From the NCBI GenBank assembly GCA_000403475.2, contig KE159795.1:472561-536560 (forward strand): a DNA stretch of 64,000 nucleotides. Direction: 5' to 3'. The notes under the pieces were generated by a model. It made no database searches and was not told where the DNA came from. It saw only the letters and a list, made by a program, of their open reading frames with translations. This document shows positions 35,265 to 45,407 of the stretch, piece by piece (position 1 is the first letter of the stretch; each line of letters begins with the position of its first letter). Source of the DNA: Lachnospiraceae bacterium MD308. Lineage in GTDB: Bacteria; Bacillota; Clostridia; Lachnospirales; Lachnospiraceae. A program made the translations under genes and the position numbers.

Positions 35265-36575
35265 TTAGTCGAATATTGTCTGTCCATCCACCTCGGTTGT
35301 GAGTGCATCTAATGCTTTCTCTACAATCTTGCGGCGGAGTTCTTTTTCCTCTGCTTTATCCAGAGCCGGATTTCCGAGAGGATGAGGAATTGCGATAGCA
35401 GGCACGATTCTGTTAGCGCCTACTGTCATGGAAATAGGAGTTACTGTACAGATATGTACTACAGGGATTCCTGCTCTCTCTACTTCTTTAACCATCGTTG
35501 CACCGCAACGAGTACAGGTACCTCATGTGGAGGTGAGGATTACTGCGTCAACACCGTCAGCTTTAAGCTTTGCAGAGAATTCTGCAGCAAATGCCTTAGA
35601 GGATGCAACAGCAGTTCCGTTTCCTGTCGTTGTGTAGAACAGGTGATGGAGCTCCCCAATCTTTCCTTCCTTTTCCATATCGCGAAGAACGTCAACCGGC
35701 AGTACGCGGTCAGAGTCTTCGTTTGCATATACCGGGTCATATCCGCCGTGAGCGGTCTCGTAAGTCTCTTCTGTCAGATCCATAACGCCTGCGATGTCAT
35801 ACTCACCGTAGTGGGATGCACTGGAGCTTTCGATATGGTCCGGATTGCCCTTCGGCACGATACCGCCGGATGTAACAAGAGCGATCTTAGCGTGAGCTAA
35901 ATCCTTAACTGCCGGATTCGGATCAACTCTGTCAAAATCAGGCATCGGGAATTCTGTCTCAAACGGCTTATCAGCCAGTTTCTTAAGGAGCATCTTAACC
36001 GCTCTCTTAGAGCCTCTCTCCTTCTCGAAGAAGTTCACACGAACACCGTTCGGAATGTAGCCTTCCTCTGAAGATGCGCCGATCGCCTCGCCTTTTCCGA
36101 TTTTAACAGCTAATGGAGCCAGCTTATTCACTGCATCTCTCATGCCCGCTGCGCTGTTCTTTGTAGAAACAATGTAAACCTGGGTCTTGAACATGTCAGC
36201 GCCCGGATTCTCTACATACATACCGGTTACAGCCGGGATTCCAAGCTCTTCCTGAACTGCTGCTGCGATCGTTCCGCATGCAACGCCGTAACGTCCTGCA
36301 TTGAACGCCGGGCCTGCAACGAATACGTCCGGAGCCTGCTCTTTAACCATCGCAAGGATGTCCGCTTTTGCTTTTTCTAAGTTCTCGTTAAAATATGAAT
36401 CGCCACATACGATAGTAGCAATAATCTCAGCGTCATCGCCGAATTTCTGTGTCAATGCCATACCCGGTCCAACAACCTCGCCAACACGGATCTCTGCCGG
36501 ATAATCTGCCTTTTCTTCTCCACCAATCTGTGCAAAGAACTGATTGATGTAATGAACTACTTTTAATTTAGCCAT
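35265..36575 (-). CDS. grdB: Glycine reductase selenoprotein B subunit gamma (GrdB)
   Basis: This 436-residue substrate-specific selenoprotein binds glycine as a Schiff base on GrdE and transfers the carboxymethyl group to GrdA. Codon 351 is UGA (35523-35525) in the motif ILTST-U-GTCTRCGATM, i.e. UxxCxxC, as in known GrdB. Without readthrough the gene looks split in two. A GC stem (CGTTGC/GCAACG) a few bases after UGA is a good SECIS candidate. The N-terminus MAKLKVVHYINQFFAQIGGE is typical. It follows grdE by 17 bp. Confidence 0.95.
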
Positions 36576-36592
36576 TGTATTATCCTCCCTTC

Positions 36593-37873
36593 CTATCTTG
36601 CACTCAGCTTGTTGAAACCAGTCTCATTGGTTGCGCCGGTAAGCACCTGAAGCTCTACTTCAAGAGAGCCGTCCTCGCGGAGCGTCTCCTCGCTTGCGCC
36701 TGCAATCTTTGTAACATAATCCAAAGTTCCAATTACTTTATCAAGTTTCGGCAGGATAATAACCTGATTTGCATTACCGCCGGTTACTACTGCATCTGCA
36801 GCCGGATCTGCATCTGCCAGTGACTGTGACTTTCCGTCGCGTCCTGCATACTCGTCTGTGATGATAACTGTCTTAACGCCCTCAGCCTCAATCTTCTTGC
36901 AGTTCATGATCAGGTCTGTATCCGGGTTACCGAATCCTTCCTGAGATACGATAGCTCCGTCAAGGTCTAACATCTTGCAGAGTTTCGCTGTCCAGTCAGA
37001 AGAACGCTGCTTGTCTGCCAGATATACGTTCTCATTGGTAATGATATGACCGACAAAGTTGATTGTCTTTCCATGCTGCTCGAACATATCCTCAACAACC
37101 GGGTTGTTAAGATGTACATAGGTAGGATTCTTATCGCATGCGGATACGCAGTTACCGGATACGATCGCCCCATCCATAACCTCTGTCGGGCTCATGATTG
37201 TCGGAACAATTTTCTTAGCGTCTACGCCGTATACATATGTATCGTGAAGAAGTCCCTGGCTCTGAAGCATCTGCACATAAGCAACTCTTGGAAGGTTCGG
37301 ATATTTCTCCAGCCCTTCTTTGATGGTGCATGTCTCATAAACCTTTGTCTCGTCCGGAGTCAGGTTGCGAGCCAATTCCCCAATATATGTCGCTACTCTG
37401 AATCCTGCGAACCTTACTGCCGCCTCATAATCATGCGGCTTAATATCGTCAACCGGCTCACATACCATAACCAGGTTGAGTGTCTTCGAAAATGGAGTGT
37501 AATCAGCTCCCGGGCCTGTCATATCGATGATACCTTCCTGGAAACCAACGATCTTTCCTGCCGTAACTACAGCCATACCCTTAAGAGCGTAAGTCTTGCC
37601 TTCTCCTACGGTATCTACTTTTGCAATAACTCCCGGGAAGATTCCTCCTCTTCCTTCCACCTTCACACGTGGCTCGATAACATCCTTAACCGGAGTGATT
37701 CTTACAGACTCTCCCGGTTTCGCGATGTCAAATGATACGCTCTTGATCTTCTCATCCTCAAGAGCAACTGCCCTTGCAGCCTCCTCGGATACATAAAGGA
37801 TACCGTCTTCAATCTTAGACTCTGCTGCGAACTGGATATCCTTGATGTAAATGTGTCCCAATTCTAATCTCAC
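36593..37873 (-). CDS. grdE: Glycine reductase component B proprotein (GrdE)
   Basis: This 426-residue proprotein is cut into the alpha and beta subunits of protein B. The cut creates a pyruvoyl group from a Cys and binds the glycine amino group. The cleavage site is VSGNCVSACDKNPTYVH, with Asn241-Cys242 as the expected scissile pair. Flanking family blocks are RLELGHIYIKDIQFA at the start and GKSQSLADADPAADAVVTGG. Normal length. It is the first structural gene after grdX. Confidence 0.94.
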   Translation of the reverse strand: MRLELGHIYIKDIQFAAESKIEDGILYVSEEAARAVALEDEKIKSVSFDIAKPGESVRITPVKDVIEPRVKVEGRGGIFPGVIAKVDTVGEGKTYALKGMAVVTAGKIVGFQEGIIDMTGPGADYTPFSKTLNLVMVCEPVDDIKPHDYEAAVRFAGFRVATYIGELARNLTPDETKVYETCTIKEGLEKYPNLPRVAYVQMLQSQGLLHDTYVYGVDAKKIVPTIMSPTEVMDGAIVSGNCVSACDKNPTYVHLNNPVVEDMFEQHGKTINFVGHIITNENVYLADKQRSSDWTAKLCKMLDLDGAIVSQEGFGNPDTDLIMNCKKIEAEGVKTVIITDEYAGRDGKSQSLADADPAADAVVTGGNANQVIILPKLDKVIGTLDYVTKIAGASEETLREDGSLEVELQVLTGATNETGFNKLSAR

Positions 37874-37987
37874 TTTTAGTTTCCCTCCTTTAATTTTATA
37901 GATATTATTGTTAAAAACTGCAATGTTTTATAACCTCTCTCACGACTTCCCTTCCGCGCCGGCCTGACGGGTGTGCTGTTCCGCAGC

Positions 37988-38377
37988 CTAGCGCAGGGCA
38001 TCCGCCGATGCCATCCCGCTTTCTATCAGGGTGCAGTCGATAATCTGAAAGTCCTTATACACCTCGGGTTTATAACGGTCTGACTTAAATTCAAACTTCC
38101 CGCAGGCATGTATGGCACTCTCGATCAATGCGACCGACTCCCCGTCTATCGCCCTCCTCTCTGCTGAAATCATAATTGATTTATACGGTGTTTCATTTGG
38201 CTTGACGCTTCCCGACAGTGGATGCGTCAGCATCGAGTGTCCTCCGTGAATTCTGTCTCTTACCTCTCTCAAAACATCTTCATAGGAGACTTCCCGGTAT
38301 ATTACCTCATGCGTGTCCCCATGCTTTTCCAAAACCAGCGGATTATTCGTCACGATAATATAATTTCCCCTGTTCAT
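37988..38377 (-). CDS. grdX: GrdX protein
   Basis: This 129-residue protein is found at the head of glycine reductase operons. Family features are YIIVTNNPLVLEKHGDTHEV and VRDRIHGGHSMLTHPLSGSV. Its biochemical role is not established. GGAGG lies ten bases before the ATG at 38377. The glycine riboswitch is immediately upstream, so it is the first gene under glycine control. It is separated from grdE by 114 bp. Confidence 0.88.
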   Translation of the reverse strand: MNRGNYIIVTNNPLVLEKHGDTHEVIYREVSYEDVLREVRDRIHGGHSMLTHPLSGSVKPNETPYKSIMISAERRAIDGESVALIESAIHACGKFEFKSDRYKPEVYKDFQIIDCTLIESGMASADALR

Positions 38378-38439
38378 ATTATGCGTTCCTCCTTTCCCGG
38401 CACTGGATTTTCAAATGTAAAAAAGGACGCTTTAAAACA

Positions 38440-38635
38440 CCTTCCGTGCCCTAAACCGCCCTTCCTGTCTTTTGCCCTGATAATTGGTCTGTCGAACGCT
38501 TACCATACAGCACAAGATTCAGAATGTGGTACGTTTTCCGGTCCTTTTGCCTGAAAGTTTCACTTCCTGATGTGCCACCAACACATAAAAGCTTGCCTCT
38601 TCGGCGCCCGATACACCGGGTCTCTCTCGGAAAAC
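38440..38635 (-). promoter_or_regulatory. Glycine riboswitch
   Basis: On the minus strand the conserved aptamer core is complete: CCGAGAGAGACCCGG, then GGGCGCCGAAGAGGCAAGC, then ACTTTCAGGCAAAAGGACCGG (split here as ACTTTCAGGCAAAAGG and ACCGG), spanning about 38537-38632. Some 70 bases later ATCAGGGCAAAAGACAGG resembles only the 3' core of a second aptamer. It lies between the symporter and grdX and should turn the grd operon on when glycine is high. The rest of 38378-38806 holds no gene. Confidence 0.92.
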
Positions 38636-38806
38636 ATCATCCCACTATTTGGTTATACTCATAGACAACTCTGATTAGTTCCATTGCCTGTTTCTATAAT
38701 AACCCATTGTAAATTGTTTTTCAACAACTTATTTTATTATCTCGTCATTTGGTCATCCTGCACAAAAACGCATATATTATTTTGTATATATTCACCTAGC
38801 ACATTC

Positions 38807-40165
38807 TTATTTCTTGCGCGTCTGATAATACTCGTCATGCACTTTCTTGATTGTCCCGCTAAGGGCAAACAAGGCGATGATATTCGGGATAACCATCATA
38901 GAGTTAAAGCAGTCCGCCATATTCCATACAAGGTCAACCTGTGCCAGCGAGCCGAGCAGTACACATGCCGCAACAAGCACAGAGTAAATCTTAACTGCCT
39001 TCGCGCCGAACAGGTACTTCACATTCGCCTGGCCGAAGAAATACCAGCCAAGAATCGTACTGAAAGCGAAGAAGAACATACAGATTGCGATAAAGATATC
39101 TCCTCCCTTGCCGTACAGCGTGGAGAACGCATACTGGCTCAACTCCGCGCCGGTCTTTCCGCTGGGGATGGACTGGGTCGTAATGATAACAAGAGCCGTC
39201 AGGTTCAGGATAACAAATGTGTCAATAAATACGCCGATCATGGCAACAAAGCCCTGCTCCACCGGATGGTCAACCTTTGCAACCGCATGTGCGTGAGGGG
39301 TAGAACCCATGCCGGCCTCATTCGAGAACAGGCCTCTCGCAACACCCTTTGTCAGGGCAAGCTTAATCGTCGCGCCCACAGCGCCGCCGGTGATTGCAGA
39401 AGGAGCAAACGCACCCACAACGATAGAGTAAAACGCATACGGAATCTGCTTGAAGTTATAGAAGATAACAATAAGCGCGCCCACGATGTACAAAGCAGCC
39501 ATAACCGGAACAATCGTCTCTGTAACTTTCGCGATACGCTGCATACCGCCCATAAATACAAACAGAGCTAAAACCGCAAGAATCGCGCCCATCACGATCT
39601 GCGGAACGCCGAACGCCGTGTTAAACGCTGCCGCGATAGAGTTGGCCTGTACTGCATTTCCCATAAATCCTAACGCAAAGATCAGAAGAACTGCAAAGAG
39701 CCCCGCAAGGACCTTTCCAAAGGTTCCGGTAAACGCCGCGCGTATGTAGTATACCGGGCCTCCGGTAATCTCCCCGTCCGCGCCGACCTGTTTGTACTTC
39801 TGCGCCATGACTGCCTCTCCGAAAATTGTCGCCATGCCTAAAAATGCCGCAATCCACATCCAGAAGATTGCCCCCGGGCCTCCGATTGCGATTGCCGTCG
39901 CCGCTCCGGCAATATTTCCGGTGCCGACCTGCGCCGCGATAGCGGTAGCCAGCGCCTGGAAAGATGACATCCCGTCGGCTCCCGCCTCTCCCTTTTTGGA
40001 GAACAGCCCGCCGAAGGTCCTTCTCATACCTTCACCAAAACCTCTGATCTGGATAAATCCAAGCTTGACGGAAAACCAGATGCCGCCTCCAAGGAGCGCA
40101 ACGATCAGGATATAGTCTGCCAGATAATGCTGGATAGTCAAAACGATATTATTTAATGTTTCCAT
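38807..40165 (-). CDS. Alanine/glycine:cation symporter (AGCS family)
   Basis: This 452-residue transporter has about ten to eleven TM helices. AGCS signatures are ALATAIAAQVGTGNIAGAATA, written here as two parts (SSFQALATAIAAQVGTGN; IAGAATAIAIGGPGAIFWMW), and GLFSNEAGMGSTPHAHA. The GNIAG sequence binds Na+ in this family. Being next to the glycine reductase operon, it very probably imports glycine. AAAGGGGG precedes the ATG. It is complete. Confidence 0.93.
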   Translation of the reverse strand: METLNNIVLTIQHYLADYILIVALLGGGIWFSVKLGFIQIRGFGEGMRRTFGGLFSKKGEAGADGMSSFQALATAIAAQVGTGNIAGAATAIAIGGPGAIFWMWIAAFLGMATIFGEAVMAQKYKQVGADGEITGGPVYYIRAAFTGTFGKVLAGLFAVLLIFALGFMGNAVQANSIAAAFNTAFGVPQIVMGAILAVLALFVFMGGMQRIAKVTETIVPVMAALYIVGALIVIFYNFKQIPYAFYSIVVGAFAPSAITGGAVGATIKLALTKGVARGLFSNEAGMGSTPHAHAVAKVDHPVEQGFVAMIGVFIDTFVILNLTALVIITTQSIPSGKTGAELSQYAFSTLYGKGGDIFIAICMFFFAFSTILGWYFFGQANVKYLFGAKAVKIYSVLVAACVLLGSLAQVDLVWNMADCFNSMMVIPNIIALFALSGTIKKVHDEYYQTRKK

Positions 40166-40330
40166 ACTGTAATTCCCCCTTTTCCCTATAGATATTGTAA
40201 ATAAATTAATCGTTTTATAGATAATATCTTAACATCAGGGTGAATATTTTTCAACTTTTTTACATTTTGACGAATAATTTTCGTCATTTTTCCCAAGGGA
40301 TTCATTTGTCAATACTTTTTAAAATATAAA

Positions 40331-40367
40331 AGAAACAGCCGAAAACAAAGCTTTTTCCGACTGTTTC
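40331..40367 (-). terminator. Terminator after purB
   Basis: GAAACAGCCGAAAA (40332-40345) pairs with TTTTCCGACTGTTTC (about 40353-40367), with a G-U and one mismatch. On the minus strand TTTTATATTTT follows. It ends the DUF5717-purB operon. Confidence 0.8.
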
Positions 40368-40445
40368 CCCGTTTTTGCACCTAATTACCTTAATTACAGA
40401 TTTTTCCAATTTCGGCATTTTGCCAAAAATTTATCAAACTCTCCC

Positions 40446-41879
40446 TTATACATTAATCTCCGCTTTCACGCCCAGCACATCCTTGTTCCTGTCAAGGAGC
40501 GGACGGATAACTTTGGAAAGATAAGTATCTACCTGGACAGCCGCCCGCCCTACATACTTTGACGGCTCCATCGTCTTCTTAAGCTCATCAAGGGTAAGGC
40601 CGAATGCCGGGTCTGCCGCAATCAGCTCCAGAAGGTTGTTGTCAAGGCCTCTCTCCTTCACATTGCGCCCCGCCTCCATGGAAAGGGTGCGGATTCTCTC
40701 ATGCAGCTCCTGCCTGTCTCCTCCGGCTTTCACCGCATCCATCATAATATTCTCCGTCGCCATAAAAGGAAGTTCGCTCATCAGCCGTTTCTCGATTACC
40801 TTCGGGTAAACCACCAGCCCGTCCACCACATTCAGGCACAGGTCAAGGATGCCGTCGATGGCAAGGAACCCTTCCGGCACGGAAAGCCTCTTATTGGCGG
40901 AATCGTCAAGCGTCCGCTCAAACCACTGGGTTGCCGACGTAATCGCCGGGTTCAGCGCGTCGACCATCACATACCGCGACAGCGACGCAATCCTCTCGCT
41001 CCTCATAGGGTTTCTCTTGTAAGCCATAGCCGAAGACCCAATCTGGGATTTCTCAAAAGGCTCCTCCACCTCTTTCAGGTGCTGCAGAAGGCGGATGTCA
41101 TTGGACATCTTGTGCGCGCTTGCCGCAATCCCTGCAAGCACATTCAAAACCCTCGTGTCCACCTTGCGGGAATAGGTCTGCCCGGACACCGGATAACACG
41201 CCTCGAATCCCATCTTCTCCGCAATCATCGGGTCAATCTTATCGATAATCTCCTGGTTGCCGTCAAAAAGCTCCTGGAAACTCGCCTGCGTTCCCGTTGT
41301 TCCCTTGGAGCCAAGAAGTTTTAAGCTCTTCTTCACATACTCAAGGTCAGAAAGGTCCATCTCGAATTCCTGCAGCCAAAGCGTCGCCCTCTTCCCCACG
41401 GTAGTAGGCTGCGCCGGCTGAAAATGCGTAAAGGCAAGCGTCGGAAGGCTCTTATGCTCATCGGCGAACTCCGCCAGCTCGGCAATGACATTCACAAGTT
41501 TTTTCCGCACAAGCTCAAGCGCCTCCGACATCAGTATCACATCCGTATTGTCGCCCACATAGCAGGAAGTCGCCCCCAGATGGATGATTCCCTTTGCCTT
41601 CGGACACTGCTGCCCATATGCGTACACATGCGACATCACATCATGGCGCACCTGCTTTTCTCTCTCTTTCGCCACCTCGTAATTGATATCGTCTGCGTGG
41701 GCCTTAAGCTCTTCAATCTGTTCCTCCGTAATATTGAGCCCCAATTCTTTCTCTGTCTCTGCAAGGGCTATCCACAGCCTCCTCCATGTCCGGAATTTTT
41801 TATCCGGCGAAAAAATATACTGCATCTCCCTGCTCGCATAACGCTCTGAGAGCGGGCTCTGATATCTGTCATTTGTCAT
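40446..41879 (-). CDS. purB: Adenylosuccinate lyase
   Basis: This 477-residue enzyme of the fumarase/aspartase superfamily catalyses two steps: SAICAR to AICAR, and adenylosuccinate to AMP plus fumarate. The signature is SSAMAYKRNPMRSERI (GSSxMxxKxNP). The base-containing TSCYVGDN and THFQPAQPTTVGKRA blocks are present. The start at 41879 has GGAGGAG upstream; the longer frame is not used. It follows purF by 28 bp in the same operon. Confidence 0.94.
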   Translation of the reverse strand: MTNDRYQSPLSERYASREMQYIFSPDKKFRTWRRLWIALAETEKELGLNITEEQIEELKAHADDINYEVAKEREKQVRHDVMSHVYAYGQQCPKAKGIIHLGATSCYVGDNTDVILMSEALELVRKKLVNVIAELAEFADEHKSLPTLAFTHFQPAQPTTVGKRATLWLQEFEMDLSDLEYVKKSLKLLGSKGTTGTQASFQELFDGNQEIIDKIDPMIAEKMGFEACYPVSGQTYSRKVDTRVLNVLAGIAASAHKMSNDIRLLQHLKEVEEPFEKSQIGSSAMAYKRNPMRSERIASLSRYVMVDALNPAITSATQWFERTLDDSANKRLSVPEGFLAIDGILDLCLNVVDGLVVYPKVIEKRLMSELPFMATENIMMDAVKAGGDRQELHERIRTLSMEAGRNVKERGLDNNLLELIAADPAFGLTLDELKKTMEPSKYVGRAAVQVDTYLSKVIRPLLDRNKDVLGVKAEINV

Positions 41880-41907
41880 AATAGTTCTCCTCCTTTTCAA
41901 ATCTACT

Positions 41908-43332
41908 TTACTCAAAAGCTAAAGATACATCTCTTCCCGGCACTTTCATAGGGTAATTTCCGGTAAAGCAGGCATCGCAATAGCCCAGATCTCCCACCAT
42001 CTCTTTGAGCTTTCCTATCTCCATATATCCCAAAGAGTCTGCACCGATCATCTGACGGATTTCCTCGGTAGTATGGGAATGTGCAATGAGTTGTTCATTG
42101 GACGGAACATCTGTCCCAAAATAACAAGGGTACAAAAACGGCGGAGAGCTAATCCTTACATGGACCTCTTTCGCTCCTGCCTTTTTCAGCATCTTAATGA
42201 TGTTCGCAGAAGTTGTTCCTCTGACAATCGAATCATCGACCATGACAATCCGCTTTCCCTCCACCACTTCTTCTATCACATTGAGCTTGATCTTGACACT
42301 GCTCTCCCTTTGACTTTGCTTCGGTTTGATGAAAGTTCTCCCTACATAACTGTTCTTATGAAAAGCCATTCCATAAGGAATCTCTGATTGCTCTGAATAA
42401 CCCTTCGCAGCCACAAGCCCCGAATCTGGAACTCCCACCACAAGATCCGCATCTACCGGATAAGACTGTGCCAGCGCTCTTCCTGCAACAATTCTTGCAT
42501 GATATACGTTTATATTGTCAATTTTGCTGTCTGTTCTTGCAAAATAAATATATTCAAAGATACATCTTGCATGTTTTTCCGATGCAATCGCCATAGACAC
42601 ATCTGATTTTTCCCCATGCTTTGTAAAGCTCACAATCTCGCCAGGCTTCACATCCCGCACAAATTCTGCTCCCACCGCCGCAATCGCACAACTTTCCGAC
42701 GCAAGGAAATACGTATTGTCCCGTCGCCCGATACATAAAGGCTTCAATCCAAACGGGTCTCTCACCCCGATCATCTTCCTTGGAGAACTAATTACAAGAG
42801 CATATCCTCCCTCAATCTTCTTCATGGCTCTTTTTACCGCCTCTTCAACCTTCTTAGTATTCAAACGCTCCCTTGCAATATGGTAGGCAATCACTTCTGA
42901 ATCTATCGTTGTCTGAAAAATAGCACCTGTGTACTCCAATTCATGCCTTAACTCAACAGCATTTGTTATATTGCCGTTATGGGCAATCGCCAACGTCCCT
43001 TTGACATAATTCAGGACAAGGGGCATGGCATTCTCCGCTCTTGTTCCTCCCGCGGTTGAATATCGGACATGTCCCACCCCAAGATTTCCTTTCAGTAATT
43101 TCAATGATTCCTCATCGAACACTTCATTTACAAGGCCGAGTCCTTTCTTCGAATGAACTTTCCTCTCCCCGTAAGTATCCGTAACAGCAATCCCGCAGCT
43201 TTCCTGCCCTCTGTGCTGCAATGCAAAAAGCCCGTAGTATATAGATGAGGCAACATCGCCTCCGTCCATATCATAGGCTCCAAATACTCCACATTCCTCT
43301 CCCATACCCGTGATTATTTTTTTATAATCCAT
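41908..43332 (-). CDS. purF: Amidophosphoribosyltransferase
   Basis: This 474-residue enzyme makes 5-phosphoribosylamine from PRPP and glutamine, the first committed purine step. The short propeptide MDYKKIITGMGEE is expected to be removed to expose Cys14 (ECGVFGAYD) as the Ntn glutaminase nucleophile. The PRTase motif is RIVMVDDSIVRGTTSANI. Cys residues near the C-terminus (YCDACFTGNYP) fit the Fe-S class of Firmicutes PurF. It overlaps the end of the TPR gene by 11 bp, tying purine synthesis to that operon. Confidence 0.95.
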   Translation of the reverse strand: MDYKKIITGMGEECGVFGAYDMDGGDVASSIYYGLFALQHRGQESCGIAVTDTYGERKVHSKKGLGLVNEVFDEESLKLLKGNLGVGHVRYSTAGGTRAENAMPLVLNYVKGTLAIAHNGNITNAVELRHELEYTGAIFQTTIDSEVIAYHIARERLNTKKVEEAVKRAMKKIEGGYALVISSPRKMIGVRDPFGLKPLCIGRRDNTYFLASESCAIAAVGAEFVRDVKPGEIVSFTKHGEKSDVSMAIASEKHARCIFEYIYFARTDSKIDNINVYHARIVAGRALAQSYPVDADLVVGVPDSGLVAAKGYSEQSEIPYGMAFHKNSYVGRTFIKPKQSQRESSVKIKLNVIEEVVEGKRIVMVDDSIVRGTTSANIIKMLKKAGAKEVHVRISSPPFLYPCYFGTDVPSNEQLIAHSHTTEEIRQMIGADSLGYMEIGKLKEMVGDLGYCDACFTGNYPMKVPGRDVSLAFE

Positions 43333-44122
43333 TGGCCGTTCTCCTCATTCCCTTGCGGCTGTCAAGCCGCCTGTAATCATTCTTCCACTGCTGGAGCTTC
43401 TCCTCCGGCACATCAGAGTCGAGTTCCTCCTGCACCTCCTTCATCTCTTCTTTTAACTTTGATGCCATGCTGAGAAACAAAGGGTTCCCCGACAACATCT
43501 TCGTATAATCCTTTCTTGAATATGTCTGATAACAGCAATACAAGTATGCTTTCAGCATATCCGGCTCTTCACAGAGGTAATACGCCTCCTTATATGCGGC
43601 AAGCGCCTCCTCGTACAGAAACAGACGCCCATACGCGGCCCCCATACAGCCATATACATGCCCATAGAATTTTTTTCCTGCCGAGTCGTCCCACTCAGCA
43701 TTTACAATAGACTGGTAGACCAGCACTGCCGCCGAATACTCTCCGCTCTTTAGCAGTGTATCCCCCTTAAACTTTATCTTCTCCACTTCCTTCTGATGTC
43801 TTAGATTCTCAAGAAGTCCCTGTATCTTATTAATCTCCGACTGTGCATAGATATAGGAACCACGCAGCAGAGATATCACAAACTGCTCTTCCGAGCAATT
43901 CCTTGAAAGCTCTTCCCTAAGTTTCTCTGCCAGCTTGTCTAAGTGCAGTTCAGTGGAAATCCACGTACACAATTGGCGGTTCATAATCGTATGGTCAATC
44001 AGATAGAGATTGTTACACACGTAATAGCACAACTCTTCAATTGTATAAATACGCAAATGAATACGTCCAATCTCATAGGGCTGTTTTGCCCTTACACTAT
44101 GACATAGAATTAAACTGCCCAT
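43322..44122 (-). CDS. TPR-like protein of the DUF5717/DUF5716 operon
   Basis: This 266-residue helical protein has an N-terminal ~110-residue domain (IYTIEELCYYVCNNLYLIDH). TPR-like pairs follow in its second half (KGDTLLKSGEYSAAVLVYQS; GCMGAAYGRLFLYEEALAAY). AGGAGG precedes the ATG at 44122, inside the 3' end of the DUF5716 gene (26-bp overlap). Its own end overlaps purF. It is presumably a scaffold or adaptor for the two upstream proteins; this is inference from the tight gene order. Confidence 0.7.
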   Translation of the reverse strand: MGSLILCHSVRAKQPYEIGRIHLRIYTIEELCYYVCNNLYLIDHTIMNRQLCTWISTELHLDKLAEKLREELSRNCSEEQFVISLLRGSYIYAQSEINKIQGLLENLRHQKEVEKIKFKGDTLLKSGEYSAAVLVYQSIVNAEWDDSAGKKFYGHVYGCMGAAYGRLFLYEEALAAYKEAYYLCEEPDMLKAYLYCCYQTYSRKDYTKMLSGNPLFLSMASKLKEEMKEVQEELDSDVPEEKLQQWKNDYRRLDSRKGMRRTANGL

Positions 44123-45383
44123 TGATTCCTCCTAAATGTATATCCTTCGTAACGCAAAACCCGGAAGGGGGAAAGAAATCCCCAAAACCAATATCCCTTA
44201 ACGTCAGTCTGCACAACCGTTCCTCTAAGAACATAATCTCTATCTTAAGCCGCAGGGAGTAGTCCGTTCTCTCCGGCAACCCCTCCAGAGAAATATGCTC
44301 CACCTGCAGTTCCTCTCCCGCAAGAGACTCTACATGTACTTCCAAATCCGAATCATCTTCAAGAAGTACCTCCCACTCTCCGTCTGCCTCGTACCAGCGG
44401 GTTCCCCATTTTACAATCGGATACCACCCTTCCCTGCCATTCACCCGCATCCTCAGAGAAATCTGCTGCGTCATCTTCGTCTCGTCCAAATAAACCGGGC
44501 CGTCGTTATCATCTCTGCACATGCGCACAGAAGTATAGCATGCCCCTTTGCTGTGAAGATTATTTCCCACAAACGCCCTTCGCCCATTGCACAAAACTTT
44601 AAGAGAATTAGGATACCAATTATTCTCAAATCCTTCGCCCGTCAAATATACTGACGAAATAACTTTCTTCTCAAATACACTCTGGATAAAAGATTTAAAA
44701 GTCTCGTCTGCACTTCTTGCTTTTTCCTCATCATCCATCAAAAGATGTATTGCTTCAAGCTCCTTAATATGCGCCTTCGCCACTTCATCTACCGTCACAA
44801 ACAATTCCTTTTCGCGGTTGTTTATCACATTAAGCCTTTTCAGCATATAAGCCTTGATCTTCTCTGCATCACAGAACATCAGGGCTGATTCATACTGCCA
44901 CAGCTCCTTGGGCTGATAGAACATATACTGGCAAAAGCTTTCCTTATAATCCTGTACGTACACCTTCTCTTTAGGTATTCCGAGATGCTTTCCAATACTT
45001 TTCAGCATTTTCGACATATCGACACTGGTAAAAGGAGTCGTGAATGTAATATACTCAATCTCCTCAAACCGCTCAAGTGTAAGCCGGATAAACTTCGCCA
45101 AAAGCCATACCGCATCGTACGTCTTCTTTCCAACAGCCACTTTCCGATGATAGAATGCCTTCGTGAACAAATTTTCCACAAAAAAACGCTCATCCACCGC
45201 CTTTAAGCATTCCGCCTCCAGTCCACAGACCCACTGCCCGTCCATTTTTCCAAGTGACAGAGGAATCTGGTAATTGTCAGAGGAAACCTCCAGAGTCTCA
45301 GGTTCTTCCCTGGTTTCGTTATAATAACTGATCTGGCAGTATTTTTCATTCAGGTCATATCCAAGGATACTCCCTCTCTCCAT
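44097..45383 (-). CDS. DUF5716 protein with actin/Hsp70-like features
   Basis: This 428-residue protein begins RGSILGYDLNEKYCQISYYN, which resembles the phosphate-1 motif of the actin/Hsp70 ATPase fold (GxDxG/NxxxxxI). A later VISSVYLTGEGFENNWYP resembles the adenosine motif. The last ~140 residues are beta-rich. No signal peptide is present. GAGGAGG precedes the ATG. It sits 24 bp after the DUF5717 gene. The pair is widely kept in Lachnospiraceae to my knowledge, but no function is established. Confidence 0.7.
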   Translation of the reverse strand: MERGSILGYDLNEKYCQISYYNETREEPETLEVSSDNYQIPLSLGKMDGQWVCGLEAECLKAVDERFFVENLFTKAFYHRKVAVGKKTYDAVWLLAKFIRLTLERFEEIEYITFTTPFTSVDMSKMLKSIGKHLGIPKEKVYVQDYKESFCQYMFYQPKELWQYESALMFCDAEKIKAYMLKRLNVINNREKELFVTVDEVAKAHIKELEAIHLLMDDEEKARSADETFKSFIQSVFEKKVISSVYLTGEGFENNWYPNSLKVLCNGRRAFVGNNLHSKGACYTSVRMCRDDNDGPVYLDETKMTQQISLRMRVNGREGWYPIVKWGTRWYEADGEWEVLLEDDSDLEVHVESLAGEELQVEHISLEGLPERTDYSLRLKIEIMFLEERLCRLTLRDIGFGDFFPPSGFCVTKDIHLGGINGQFNSMS

Positions 45384-45407
45384 CTTACTTCCTCCTCAAA
45401 ACAACAC

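Noticed and set aside
35265-36575. grdB as two genes or a pseudogene
   Set aside because: The UGA falls exactly in the known GrdB UxxCxxC site and the two parts add to the family length.
39352-40115. Long open frames opposite the symporter gene
   Set aside because: Antisense frames of a GC-richer membrane protein with no ribosome sites; they read as alanine/proline-rich shadows.
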